From a virus: DNA of 23,326 nucleotides. The notes below the pieces were generated by a model. That model had not been told where the DNA came from. It did no database searches and saw only the letters and a program-made list of their open reading frames with translations. How positions within the stretch are numbered: the first letter of the stretch is position 1; each line of letters starts with the position of its first letter. Positions 15,026-21,788 of the stretch are shown in pieces. The stretch covers positions 1-23,326 of IMG/VR virus record IMGVR_UViG_3300038459_000003. One strand, 5' to 3'. Position numbers and translations under genes: made by a program.

Positions 15026-15237
15026 TATTCCTCCCTCCCATCCCAGGAATCTTCCCCGCTTGCCCTTGCTTTGGCGTCAAGCGGTAAAACTGGCATAGCA
15101 ACAGGCTTCTGGAATGACTCCAATGGGCCGGAAATGGCCTTCTTTGGCGTTTCAGGGGGCCGCGTGTAGCTTTGGACCCCTCCAAACCAAGCGCGGTGCC
15201 TTTCCTTGAATCCTTCCAAGAACTCAGGAAATTCCAC
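15025..15237 (-). CDS. Hypothetical Pro-rich protein
   Basis: 70 residues from a GTG at 15237 with AAGGG 5 nt upstream, overlapping the previous gene by 14 nt. A GTG at 15285 in the same frame would overlap by 62 nt and has no clear ribosome site. The product (EFPEFLEGFKERHRAWFGG, then PETPKKAISGPLESFQKPVA) has no recognised domain. It ends in a TAATG overlap. Confidence 0.55.
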   Translation of the reverse strand: MEFPEFLEGFKERHRAWFGGVQSYTRPPETPKKAISGPLESFQKPVAMPVLPLDAKARASGEDSWDGREE

Positions 15238-15448
15238 GTTTGCCCTTTCTCCCCACCCGGCGAAGCTCGAAAAGGGCGCATTCACCCGGTTTCAATCCAA
15301 GAGTTACGATTTCCGCGAAGTCATACCAAACAACACCCTTCGCACCGTTTTTATATGGCTCATGCATGTAGATTTTAGGATTTCTTTCGGCTGGCCTTTC
15401 TGAACCAAAATCATCCCTTGAAATCCACACCCTGATTGTTTTCTTCAC
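15224..15448 (-). CDS. Hypothetical small protein after the replication gene
   Basis: 74 residues from a GTG at 15448 with GGAGG 6 nt upstream; the earlier GTG at 15454 is too close to that site. The sequence (KKTIRVWISRDDFGSERPAE, then GAKGVVWYDFAEIVTLGLKP, GECALFELRRVG) suggests alternating strands. It begins 2 nt after the replication gene's stop. Function unknown. Confidence 0.65.
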   Translation of the reverse strand: MKKTIRVWISRDDFGSERPAERNPKIYMHEPYKNGAKGVVWYDFAEIVTLGLKPGECALFELRRVGRKGKRGIS

Positions 15449-15450
15449 CT

Positions 15451-16149
15451 TCACCCTCCTTGTCGCGGGGAGACTTTCAATCCCCTACCATCCATCCAGT
15501 CTTTCAAAAGCGCACAAAGATACTTCGACTTCGAGGAAACATTGTCCCCGCGCATTTTCACATCACCGATAGCTTGCCGCACCATTTCCGGACCAAGCGA
15601 ACGAACCGACTTTTGAAAGAACGCCCGCGACCCCTCATCACCGCTAAAGTCAACGGCGGCTTGAACCGCCTCCAAGATTTCTTCTGAGCCATTCGGGGGT
15701 GAAAAGTCCTTGCCGTTAGATTCAAGGACTTTTCTCTTCTGGTTAGGTAAGGTACGGTTAGGTACGGTAAGGTTAGGTAAGGTAGCGAGGGTTTTACGGC
15801 GCGGTACGGCGTTTGACGGCGTTTTACGGCGTAACTTGTTGTATAGCCGATCATGCACAATCTTACCAGCGTAGTCCATCCAATCATGCACCTTTTTACC
15901 GTCGAGCCATCCCGTTCCTTGGAGAGCCTTCAAAAAGTCGTCAGGATTTCCTTTCCAGAACGTCCCGTTTGCAATTTGGGATGATGTAAACTTTTTCAAG
16001 TCCCCATCTTTCCAGGCGAACTTAAGCGCAAAGTGCCACAACAAATGCAATACGCCGACCGCCGTAGGTATTTCGACGTTTAACGCCGTACTAAGCGCGT
16101 AGGTTTTTGGGTGCTGTCCTATCTCTTGATGGGACTCAATCCAACTCAC
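15451..16149 (-). CDS. DnaD-like phage replication initiator / replisome organiser
   Basis: 232 residues from a GTG at 16149. The N-terminus (SWIESHQEIGQHPKTYALST, then a leucine/tryptophan-rich helix) is the familiar opening of phage DnaD-like replisome organisers with a winged-helix DNA-binding domain (residues 1 to about 104). A basic linker (about 105-140: LRRKTPSNAVPRRKT, then LPNLTVPNRTLPNQKRK) leads to a C-terminal helical domain (about 155-225) like helicase-loader domains. A longer in-frame ATG at 16200 would translate the leader terminator, and the family's usual N-terminus starts at the GTG, so the GTG is chosen. The linker DNA carries two tandem-repeat arrays, as in a lambda-O-type internal origin. 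Confidence 0.85.
   Translation of the reverse strand: MSWIESHQEIGQHPKTYALSTALNVEIPTAVGVLHLLWHFALKFAWKDGDLKKFTSSQIANGTFWKGNPDDFLKALQGTGWLDGKKVHDWMDYAGKIVHDRLYNKLRRKTPSNAVPRRKTLATLPNLTVPNRTLPNQKRKVLESNGKDFSPPNGSEEILEAVQAAVDFSGDEGSRAFFQKSVRSLGPEMVRQAIGDVKMRGDNVSSKSKYLCALLKDWMDGRGLKVSPRQGG
15741..15785. repeat. Pentamer tandem array inside the replication gene
   Basis: Nine consecutive five-base units of the form GGTNN on the plus strand (GGTTA, GGTAA, GGTAC, GGTTA, GGTAC, GGTAA, GGTTA, GGTAA, GGTAG). A 14-bp segment (15741-15754) recurs perfectly at 15771-15784. The period is half a DNA turn. It lies in the linker-coding region of the replication protein, so it is a candidate part of the origin. 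Confidence 0.85.
15791..15830. repeat. Four 10-bp iteron-like repeats inside the replication gene
   Basis: GTTTTACGGC (15791-15800), GCGGTACGGC (15801-15810), GTTTGACGGC (15811-15820) and GTTTTACGGC (15821-15830). The units share a TACGGC/GACGGC core and repeat exactly once per DNA turn. The 10-bp period is out of step with codons, so protein selection does not explain it; a DNA-level role such as initiator binding is likely. Confidence 0.85.
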
Positions 16150-16156
16150 AAAAAGG

Positions 16157-16199
16157 TGCCCCCCTCTTGATGGTTTTGGCGACGCACCCGAGGGGGGCA
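16157..16199 (-). terminator. Leader terminator abutting the replication gene start
   Basis: TGCCCCCCTC (16157-16166) pairs with GAGGGGGGCA (16190-16199), 10 bp, followed on the minus strand by CCTTTTT running into the GTG at 16149. The G6 of the 3' arm lies 9 nt before the GTG and is the only candidate ribosome site, so the stem may control both transcription and translation. The loop segment 16177-16186 can pair with the transcript's 5' end (16258-16267). Confidence 0.75.
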
Positions 16200-16257
16200 T
16201 AAAAAAATCCCGGCGCGTGACTCTCCGCTCCGAGACTCAAATTTCATGTTCTTCAGT

Positions 16258-16304
16258 TACGTCGCCATGAGTCATATGTAACCTTTTTCCGTGGAATGTG
16301 TCAA
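16258..16304 (-). promoter_or_regulatory. Promoter and antiterminator arm of the replication operon
   Basis: A perfect TTGACA (16299-16304) is followed by TACATA (16275-16280) after 18 nt or TTACAT after 17 nt; the -10 is weaker than in the other two promoters. A start near 16268 would put TGGCGACGTA (16267-16258) at the 5' end of the RNA. That segment can form 10 bp (one G-U) with the loop of the downstream terminator. Confidence 0.65.
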
Positions 16305-16413
16305 GAGGGTTTCCTCCGTCGAGCGCAATGCCTTGTCTCCGCTTTCTTGTGACTCAAAGCCACCGGGGAGGTCAAAAAAAACCCTTTCTTTCAAAACAGT
16401 TTTGACTGAGACA
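16305..16413 (-). promoter_or_regulatory. Intergenic region upstream of the replication promoter
   Basis: No gene is seen here. The region holds a 15-bp palindrome, TCAAAACAGTTTTGA (16391-16405), just past the methyltransferase-like gene's stop, followed on the minus strand by a T8 run. It could be a repressor operator or a weak terminator of the upstream operon; the T run is 9 nt past the palindrome, further than usual for a terminator. Confidence 0.4.
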
Positions 16414-17034
16414 TCACCCCGTCACCGAAGTGGGGAGGGAGGTGGAGATGGTTAATGATCCCCATTGATCTGCCATCGCATTTGCAATTCCGGGGAAAGT
16501 TTTAGACCTATTTTTTTGACGATCCTTTCCTCCGTGGTTAAACCAATTTCCAGCCTGTTTTGTGCTAGACAAAACTTCAACTATTTTTGTTGGTTTTAAT
16601 TCAGGAAGGCAACGAAGCCATAGATACGTTCTTTTTGAGTATGGGTGACCGAACATCCACGGCTGAATTATTTGAGTAAATTTTGGGAACTCGAAGACGC
16701 TGCTCGGCATAGGATTTTCAACTGCTATTTTGGGAATTTCACAATTTAACAACTTAATAAATAACTCTTTCGCTACCAACCCCTCTTTATGCCTGTTTTG
16801 GTTAAGCACACCTTTTGGGAACAAATGACGCGCCCCCGCATTAGAAACCTTTGTACATGGAGGATGAGCTATCATTAAATCCCATCCATTGTTAATAATG
16901 TCCAAAACGTCCCCTTGATAATGCGGACCCGGTTTATCCGTCGGTAAAATGTCGCAACTCATAGCGTCGTGCCCTCGCGCAATGAAGGCGTCTCTTACGA
17001 TACCCGAAAACTCGCACGCAACAAGAACCCTCAT
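16414..17034 (-). CDS. Cytosine-C5 DNA methyltransferase-like protein
   Basis: 206 residues from ATG 17034, overlapping the previous stop (ATGA). The N-terminus (RVLVACEFSGIVRDAFIARG, then DAMSCDILP) is an SAM-binding fold with the FSG and acidic CD turn. PPCT at 58-61 fits motif IV with the catalytic Cys at 60, and VENP at 105-108 fits the ENV-type motif VI. It is shorter than full C5 methyltransferases and lacks an obvious target-recognition domain. Such short versions are common in phages. Likely role: modifying phage DNA against host restriction. Activity is not certain. Confidence 0.75.
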   Translation of the reverse strand: MRVLVACEFSGIVRDAFIARGHDAMSCDILPTDKPGPHYQGDVLDIINNGWDLMIAHPPCTKVSNAGARHLFPKGVLNQNRHKEGLVAKELFIKLLNCEIPKIAVENPMPSSVFEFPKFTQIIQPWMFGHPYSKRTYLWLRCLPELKPTKIVEVLSSTKQAGNWFNHGGKDRQKNRSKTFPGIANAMADQWGSLTISTSLPTSVTG

Positions 17035-17483
17035 TTCTTCCCCATCTTCCTGCGGGGGAGGGGGAGGCATTTTCGACACATAACGCCTTGATAGTTGCAT
17101 TGATCTGGACCGCCGATTTTCTTATGGGGTTTTCGGTGGAGACAAGAATCGCAACCAATAGCCCCCTTTTCATATGCTGGGCAAACCACCTTCTCGGTCA
17201 TGGCTTTCTTTCTCATCTTCCCCTCCAATCCTTCATTCTCCATTAGATCAACCAAAGAAAAGATCAGGGCCTTCAAGCCCGCCCGGTTCTTAAACCGTAG
17301 ATAGAACTCTCCCGGTTGCGGCATGTGGTTTTTCTCAGGAGGAGAGTCAAATGTTTCGCACGGGATATGAGGCGTTCCCGAGGCGGAGAGGATCAATCCG
17401 AACGACCCATCTTTTGAGTCGTTGAATCCCTCCATCTGAACACTCCCATAACCGAAAACTATCTGTTGCGATTGTTTATCCAC
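17031..17483 (-). CDS. Hypothetical protein with C-terminal Cys-rich domain
   Basis: 150 residues from a GTG at 17483, with GGAGGGG about 5 nt upstream, overlapping the previous gene by 8 nt. The N-terminal part (residues 1-85) has beta-like segments and a helix (LKALIFSLVDLMENEGLEG). After a basic joint (KMRKKAMTEK, about 89-98) comes a Cys-rich part with C101, C111-x2-C114, C129 and C136-x2-C139. The joint suggests a fusion of two small genes. Function unknown. Confidence 0.65.
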   Translation of the reverse strand: MDKQSQQIVFGYGSVQMEGFNDSKDGSFGLILSASGTPHIPCETFDSPPEKNHMPQPGEFYLRFKNRAGLKALIFSLVDLMENEGLEGKMRKKAMTEKVVCPAYEKGAIGCDSCLHRKPHKKIGGPDQCNYQGVMCRKCLPLPRRKMGKK

Positions 17484-18132
17484 GTTCCCCTCCTTCCTTC
17501 GGGTCCAGGACTTCGTTCATCTCCTTGGCGTTTCCACATTCGCAGGTGTCGTCACATGGACACTCCGGGTCTTCGTGTTCCCACTCGCCACCGTCAACAA
17601 ATATCCGTAGAAACTTGCGGGCTATTTCCAACCGTCCCTCGCATCCTTTCGTGTATGCGTCCACCAAATTTAGAGCGGCATTTAATTCCCGAACCATTTT
17701 ATTTAGCCTTTCGTTCTCGGCGGCCAGTTCCTCGTTGGAGAGCTTGAGGGAGTCGCGCTCTTTTTCGGCATCTTGAGACGCGTGAATTCGGTCCTGTTGT
17801 GCGCGTATAAATCCATCAATTACCTGCGGAGTTCCACCCCAAGACAATAGCGTCTCCCACCGATTAATTCTCTCCCTCAACCCCTTCTCGCGGAATTCGA
17901 CGGCGGAGTTAATTTGTTTAAGAGCTGAGTCCGAAAGTTCATACAATATCGGAATCCCGGCAATGACAGCCCCCTGTCCTTCCCTGTTGAATGCCATCGG
18001 TTCACTCTCCATTTGCGTGGGCCTCCTCCGCTTCCCATCCCATATCTTCTGCCCCTGAGTTACCATGTCCTTTTCCGTCAACAAAACCCAACCCTTCGGC
18101 GGCTTCACCGGGATTCCTCCAAGACTCGGCAT
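17476..18132 (-). CDS. Coiled-coil protein, apparent fusion with duplicated start region
   Basis: 218 residues from ATG 18132 (TAATG overlap). Residues 1-40 (IPVKPPKGWVLLTEKDMVTQ, then GQKIWDG) resemble small phage proteins with a KPPxGW-LL opening and a late WDG turn. At residue 41 begins MESEPMAFN, whose DNA is identical over 38 bp to the start of the gene at 13 kb, including two ATGs and the ribosome site; translation could therefore also start at 18012 or 17997. A coiled coil (about 100-170) and a Cys-rich end (CPCDDTCECG) follow. It looks like a small gene joined in frame to a paralogue of the 13-kb gene. Confidence 0.7.
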   Translation of the reverse strand: MPSLGGIPVKPPKGWVLLTEKDMVTQGQKIWDGKRRRPTQMESEPMAFNREGQGAVIAGIPILYELSDSALKQINSAVEFREKGLRERINRWETLLSWGGTPQVIDGFIRAQQDRIHASQDAEKERDSLKLSNEELAAENERLNKMVRELNAALNLVDAYTKGCEGRLEIARKFLRIFVDGGEWEHEDPECPCDDTCECGNAKEMNEVLDPKEGGERG

Positions 18133-18350
18133 TATTTTCCCATCCTCAGCCTGCCGCCACAATAACAGCAAAATTTCATGTGATTTTCATGCGGGGTTCC
18201 CTCGTTAATAATGAAGTCGTTCCCACACGTAGTTGACCACAAATCACTTTCGCTGGATGGTTCATGATTAACCCAAAAACATTCCCCCACCCCCAGGACG
18301 ATGCGGCGCTTTTTATTCTTCAACGGGAATCTCCTGATGTGGTATTCCAT
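18132..18350 (-). CDS. Small zinc-finger-like protein
   Basis: 72 residues. Residues 40-66 (TTCGNDFIINEG, HENHMKFCCYCGGRL) carry C42, H54 and H57, C61/C62 and C64, a pattern like the small phage zinc proteins that end in FCPYCGG. The ATG lies 38 nt inside the previous gene. Restriction-alleviation-type proteins have a similar look but the evidence is too thin to say so. Confidence 0.65.
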   Translation of the reverse strand: MEYHIRRFPLKNKKRRIVLGVGECFWVNHEPSSESDLWSTTCGNDFIINEGTPHENHMKFCCYCGGRLRMGK

Positions 18351-18528
18351 TAATTTCCCATTCCTGAGCCTTCAAGAGGGCGTTGTCCGAAGGATAGTCG
18401 TTTCCCGCTTCGCCAACAGCGTAGGCGAGCGCGCGGCACCAGTCGCCGGATTTCGGGTGTCCGTGTAATTCCAGCATCCTGTCACCCCACGCCATTAGCC
18501 ATCGCGTGTTTTTATGGAGCCCTTCCAT
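18313..18528 (-). CDS. Hypothetical protein
   Basis: 71 residues from ATG 18528, with GGAAGG 9 nt upstream; a GTG at 18537 directly abuts that site and is less likely. The sequence (TRWLMAWGDRMLELHGHPKS, GDWCRALAYAVGEAGNDYPS) is Trp- and Ala-rich and mostly helical. No family recognised. Confidence 0.6.
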   Translation of the reverse strand: MEGLHKNTRWLMAWGDRMLELHGHPKSGDWCRALAYAVGEAGNDYPSDNALLKAQEWEINGIPHQEIPVEE

Positions 18529-18529
18529 A

Positions 18530-18841
18530 TCACTCACCCTTCCTGAACTTCTCTAAGGCTCTCTCAGAAATCATCCACACGTTCCACGAAAACTCGTCAC
18601 AATGTCCAGAGCATTGGGATTGCACAGATTCAAGAGCCTCCACAAGCGGCGCGGCCCAGCGGGAGGCGGCCAGGTTGATATTATCTGCCGTCAAATCTTG
18701 GATACTTTTGTCGTTATGCCCGCTTACGTGCATCCCATTGACCACTAAATCCCACGTCTGGAATCCGCAAACCATCCCGCCATCTTCCACATGTGCCAGC
18801 CTCCCCCCGTCCCCTGCCTCCTTTCCAGAATTATTCGACAC
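18530..18841 (-). CDS. Hypothetical protein
   Basis: 103 residues from a GTG at 18841, with GGAGG 6 nt upstream and a short overlap with the previous stop. Earlier in-frame ATGs (18898, 18970) lack such a site and overlap the previous gene much more. It contains WDLVVNGMHVSGH (about 30-42) and a helix (INLAASRWAAPLVEALESVQ, about 55-74). A strand followed by a long Ala-rich helix is common in small phage proteins; no function is assigned. Confidence 0.6.
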   Translation of the reverse strand: MSNNSGKEAGDGGRLAHVEDGGMVCGFQTWDLVVNGMHVSGHNDKSIQDLTADNINLAASRWAAPLVEALESVQSQCSGHCDEFSWNVWMISERALEKFRKGE

Positions 18842-19106
18842 CGGGGTCCTCCATAATCTCGTAAGTTGTTGTTGCGTTGATACAGTGTTTATATCCATAC
18901 TCGATGGATGTTTCACCGGGCCAAAGACATCCGGGGAGTGGCGGTTGATTATACCCGTGGCAATCATCATGGCACCACGAATCCCATACTACCCCAGGGC
19001 AATCTCGTCCGTGCGGAGCCTTCCTCTTCCCGCATATTTTGCAGTCTACTGAAATCCCTTTTAGGCCAATCCACGCTATACCCACCTTTCCAGAATCAGC
19101 GGGCAT
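18831..19106 (-). CDS. Cys-rich hypothetical protein
   Basis: 91 residues from ATG 19106, with AAGGAG 7 nt upstream, overlapping the MazG-like gene's end. C22-x2-C25, C36, C45 and C49 with nearby His (CKICGKRKAPHGRDC, CHDDCH) suggest a two-part zinc site. A longer in-frame reading to 19373 runs through the MazG-like gene in another frame and is rejected. Function unknown. Confidence 0.6.
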   Translation of the reverse strand: MPADSGKVGIAWIGLKGISVDCKICGKRKAPHGRDCPGVVWDSWCHDDCHGYNQPPLPGCLWPGETSIEYGYKHCINATTTYEIMEDPGVE

Positions 19107-19392
19107 CTTTGGACTCCTTCCAGCTCCACTTTCCACGGTCCAGACATTCGACGATTGCGATGGCGACAGCGGCGACCTGAACAGCCTCCTCCCGAATCCT
19201 TCCGGCCTCCGGTCCTCCATATCTTGTTTCAAGAATCGCCTTCGCCGTCTCACCAACTTCTTCCATGAGGATCGTGAGATAAATAAACGGGTTGTGATTT
19301 TGCTCCCCCCATTTTTCATCTTGTCTTTTTCTTTCATCCAACACATCCCGAAGCACCTTCCCTCCATCATCAATCTTTTTCGAGTCGGTCAT
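19096..19392 (-). CDS. MazG-like nucleotide pyrophosphohydrolase
   Basis: 98 residues; ATG in a TAATG overlap with the resolvase stop. The sequence DVLDERKRQDEKWG (about 16-29), ILMEEVGETAKAIL (about 41-54) and IREEAVQVAAVAIAIVECL (about 66-84) is the layout of small phage MazG-like proteins: an E-E-x-x-E metal motif and a second acidic helix. Such enzymes hydrolyse NTPs or dNTPs to NMPs and pyrophosphate, and in phages are thought to tune nucleotide or ppGpp pools. The second helix has Glu and Gln where classical MazG has an E-x-x-D, so activity is not assured. Confidence 0.8.
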   Translation of the reverse strand: MTDSKKIDDGGKVLRDVLDERKRQDEKWGEQNHNPFIYLTILMEEVGETAKAILETRYGGPEAGRIREEAVQVAAVAIAIVECLDRGKWSWKESKDAR

Positions 19393-19745
19393 TAGAATAT
19401 CTCCACGTTTAATCCGGGCTTTTCCCGGTCAATCTCATGCGTAGTCCATTTCACGTTTGCAAAGAGTGAGTCGTCCTTAATGATCCCGAAACGCTCGAAA
19501 CAATGGAACATGGCGTCAATCATCCCTGGAACGTCACGGCGTCGGGCGTCACCCGGCCAGTAGTCAAAGGCGATATTGCACGGCTTATCAATCGGGATAA
19601 GACCGTGAGGGAACGCGCACTTAAGATGCCCGAACACTTCCGCCCTCCATGCGACGAATCGGGGAAGCGGGTAGTGTTTCCCCATGCGCGTGACCTGCAT
19701 GGCGTTCTTGCCCGATAGTATCTGTCCGTCAATTCGGAATTTCAC
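19392..19745 (-). CDS. rusA: RusA-type Holliday junction resolvase
   Basis: 117 residues from a GTG at 19745, with GGAGG 7 nt upstream. The motif PGDARRRDVPGMIDAMFHCF (about 64-83), then GIIKDDS (87-93), is the RusA signature: paired Asp residues (D66, D71), the D77 helix, and the D91/D92 pair that completes the metal site. RusA dimers cut four-way junctions, resolving recombination or replication branches before packaging. Length matches the family (about 120). It follows the Cas4-like nuclease and HTH genes, fitting the recombination module. Confidence 0.9.
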   Translation of the reverse strand: MKFRIDGQILSGKNAMQVTRMGKHYPLPRFVAWRAEVFGHLKCAFPHGLIPIDKPCNIAFDYWPGDARRRDVPGMIDAMFHCFERFGIIKDDSLFANVKWTTHEIDREKPGLNVEIF

Positions 19746-19981
19746 AAGAAAACCTCCTGCCCGTTTGGTTCAACCCTGACAGGGGGTAACAGGGTATAGA
19801 CGTTCTCCGTCGGACGCTCCCGGTTTTGCTTGCACGTAACGGAGTATCCGAGTTTCCGCAAGTCGTCTACCCTGCTTGTGTAACGACTTCCGATTAGATA
19901 CCCGTTGTCCAGCATCTGCTTAAGCGTTAACTGGTTCCCGTTCGTCTCAAAGAGATACAGGAGGTTTTGGGTGCGGGTCAT
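19742..19981 (-). CDS. Small winged-helix/HTH DNA-binding protein
   Basis: 79 residues, overlapping the previous gene (ATGA) and the resolvase start. The sequence LLYLFETNGNQLTLKQMLDN (about 7-26), GYLIGSRYTSRVDDLRKLGY (about 27-46) reads as a winged helix: a first helix, a turn with a recognition-like S-R-Y-T-S-R helix, then a V-T-C strand and a wing (RPTENVYTLLP). Small HTH proteins of this type often act between recombination genes in phages; its DNA target is unknown. Confidence 0.75.
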   Translation of the reverse strand: MTRTQNLLYLFETNGNQLTLKQMLDNGYLIGSRYTSRVDDLRKLGYSVTCKQNRERPTENVYTLLPPVRVEPNGQEVFL

Positions 19982-20988
19982 TCTTTTGCCTTCGCGTCCA
20001 AGTCCTCAATTACCATCCGCGTGACAGGAACCTTTTTAGCGTGAGCCTTTTTGATCGCGGAGATTTCCTCCTCCGCTTCGGGAGGAAGATCGTAGGTCGT
20101 CCGCTGGCTCGGGACACTCAATATCATCCAGCGCGTCCCGACCACAGCCTTTTCGACCCCCTTAAACGTCTCCTTGAGCTTGTCATGGAGACCGTCATAC
20201 TCCGACGCAAGGGGCTTCAATTCCTCATGCCGGGTCACGTCGGCCTCAAGCTCCGGGTTGTCTATGAAATCTGCGGGCTTGTTCATGATGTCGGGGAGGC
20301 ATTGAACGGAGAAAGGGCACTTCCCGCAAATAGATTGATCGTATGGGATGCGGGGGAGGTATTCTTTGCGCTTGATGGACTCATGGACGCGCTCAAGGCG
20401 TTGTAGGAGGGCTTCACACTCCCCCAGGTCAAGGGTTAGGGGTAGGAGCTTCCAAGCTCCCAGGCCATTCGTCACAAGGAAAAGGCCAAATTCCGCATTG
20501 TTACCGAACATGTAGAGGGAAAGTTGCCGGGTGTATTTTCGGAGGTAGGGCTTCTTCTGGAAATCCTCAACGTTTTGGATCTGGTCAAAGACGTGTATGT
20601 TCATCGTTTTTATTTCTACGGGGATTTTCTTTTTGTCCCAAAGAATGAATCCGTCAATCTTCCCCGATGCAATCAATTCGTCCTTCCGGTTCTTGATCTG
20701 GACGGGCATCTGGCTGGCCTGGAAATCGAAGCCTAGGGATAAAAGCTCGACGGAAACCTGAGTCTCCCACGTTTTTCCGGCGTCGAATCGGGCTTGTAAA
20801 TCGGCGTCGTGCATGGGCCGCTTGTCCCAATCCAAGACGGAGTAACACATCTGCCGTTCACAGTCCCCAATATCCGAGAGTATGGAATTCTTTCTCTGGT
20901 AGGCCGTGATTTTCCTTTCCAATGCCTCCCGCCGCCGCGTGATAATGGCGTCGGCCAGTTCGACGGCGGGAGTGGTGTCGGTGTTCAT
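19978..20988 (-). CDS. Cas4-like PD-(D/E)XK exonuclease with Fe-S cluster
   Basis: 336 residues from ATG 20988 (ATGA overlap with the annealing-type gene). The nuclease core has W-E at about 75, GKIDGFILWDKKKIPVEIKT at 109-128 with D112, E125 and K127 as catalytic residues, and a Y-x-x-Q helix (YTRQLSLYMFG, about 152-162). C43 and C221-x2-C224-x5-C230 form the likely iron-sulphur cluster, as in Cas4 and AddB-type nucleases. In phages such nucleases resect DNA ends for annealing proteins; the neighbour upstream is such a candidate. There is no CRISPR array here, so a Cas role is not implied. A C-terminal charged tail (about 250-336) is extra. Confidence 0.85.
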   Translation of the reverse strand: MNTDTTPAVELADAIITRRREALERKITAYQRKNSILSDIGDCERQMCYSVLDWDKRPMHDADLQARFDAGKTWETQVSVELLSLGFDFQASQMPVQIKNRKDELIASGKIDGFILWDKKKIPVEIKTMNIHVFDQIQNVEDFQKKPYLRKYTRQLSLYMFGNNAEFGLFLVTNGLGAWKLLPLTLDLGECEALLQRLERVHESIKRKEYLPRIPYDQSICGKCPFSVQCLPDIMNKPADFIDNPELEADVTRHEELKPLASEYDGLHDKLKETFKGVEKAVVGTRWMILSVPSQRTTYDLPPEAEEEISAIKKAHAKKVPVTRMVIEDLDAKAKE

Positions 20989-21788
20989 GAGCTTTTTACG
21001 TTCGCTTGCTTTGCGATGGCCTCCGCTTGCGCACAAATCGCGTCGTAGGCGGGACGATCAATTTCTTTCGTATGTTCCACTTTGTAGTTCGACTTCATGA
21101 ACGATTTTAGGGCTTCTTGCCGTGAGTTTTTATCTTCGTCCCCCTGTGATCCGCTCATGAGGATGGCAAACAATCGTTTCCCTTGCGCCTCGCTGATCTT
21201 CCCGCCGCCCGCACCGCCCCCGGCGTAGTCCACCTTCCCAACCTTTTCCAGGTCAATGCCGGACTCCCGCAATTCCTCGATTGTATAACTCAGACCGAGG
21301 ATTTTCTTTAGGAGACGGCCCTGCAAGTTCGTGACGGCCTTTTTCTTCACATCCGTCAAATCCACGTCTTGCAATGGCTTCGCCTTGCCTCCCGACCGAC
21401 CGAAAAACTCGTCCCGAGTGGAACAAGTCCCGATGTCCTCAACCGTCCGCCCTTTGAATTCCGCACCCCCCTGGACGGTGAAAAGGATATAGTCACCGTT
21501 CGCATCGGAAATGCGCTCCCCACTCTCAGGCATGAATTTTCGTCCCAGGAAGTTCACGCCCCAAAGTTGGGCGATTTTCATGCACCCCATGTTTTCGAGG
21601 TAAGGCTTACCGCTTTGGAGACTCCAATCCGAGTAGTTCGTCACTTTGATGGAAATGGCCTTGATCTTCTTGACGCCTTCCACCATCATCTCCGCCCGTC
21701 GGATAGCCTCCTCGTTCAGCAGTCCATCGGCAATCGCCAGGGGCTGTTCGACACGCTCAACTATTTCACCGTCTTTCAATTCAGACAT
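20985..21788 (-). CDS. Putative single-strand annealing protein (Rad52-like)
   Basis: 267 residues from ATG 21788, with AGGAG 8 nt upstream; an earlier ATG in frame lies inside the HNH-type gene. The segment [20 protein letters not shown] (about 107-126) then [20 protein letters not shown] (about 145-165) resembles the Rad52 core, where an E-D-x-G strand precedes a K-x-A-V-T-x-x-x-x-R-x-L helix. A Gly-rich linker (GGGAGGGK) and a charged C-terminal helix follow. Directly upstream of a Cas4-like nuclease, the usual pairing of annealing protein and exonuclease in phages. Family placement is a distant similarity and not certain. Confidence 0.65.
   Translation of the reverse strand: MSELKDGEIVERVEQPLAIADGLLNEEAIRRAEMMVEGVKKIKAISIKVTNYSDWSLQSGKPYLENMGCMKIAQLWGVNFLGRKFMPESGERISDANGDYILFTVQGGAEFKGRTVEDIGTCSTRDEFFGRSGGKAKPLQDVDLTDVKKKAVTNLQGRLLKKILGLSYTIEELRESGIDLEKVGKVDYAGGGAGGGKISEAQGKRLFAILMSGSQGDEDKNSRQEALKSFMKSNYKVEHTKEIDRPAYDAICAQAEAIAKQANVKSS

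Noticed and set aside
16150-16200. Replication protein starting at ATG 16200
   Set aside because: The extra 17 residues are encoded by the terminator stem and loop. The usual N-terminus of this family begins at the GTG 16149.
18842-19373. Extended reading of the Cys-rich gene up to 19373
   Set aside because: It runs out of frame through the MazG-like gene; the ATG at 19106 has an excellent ribosome site.
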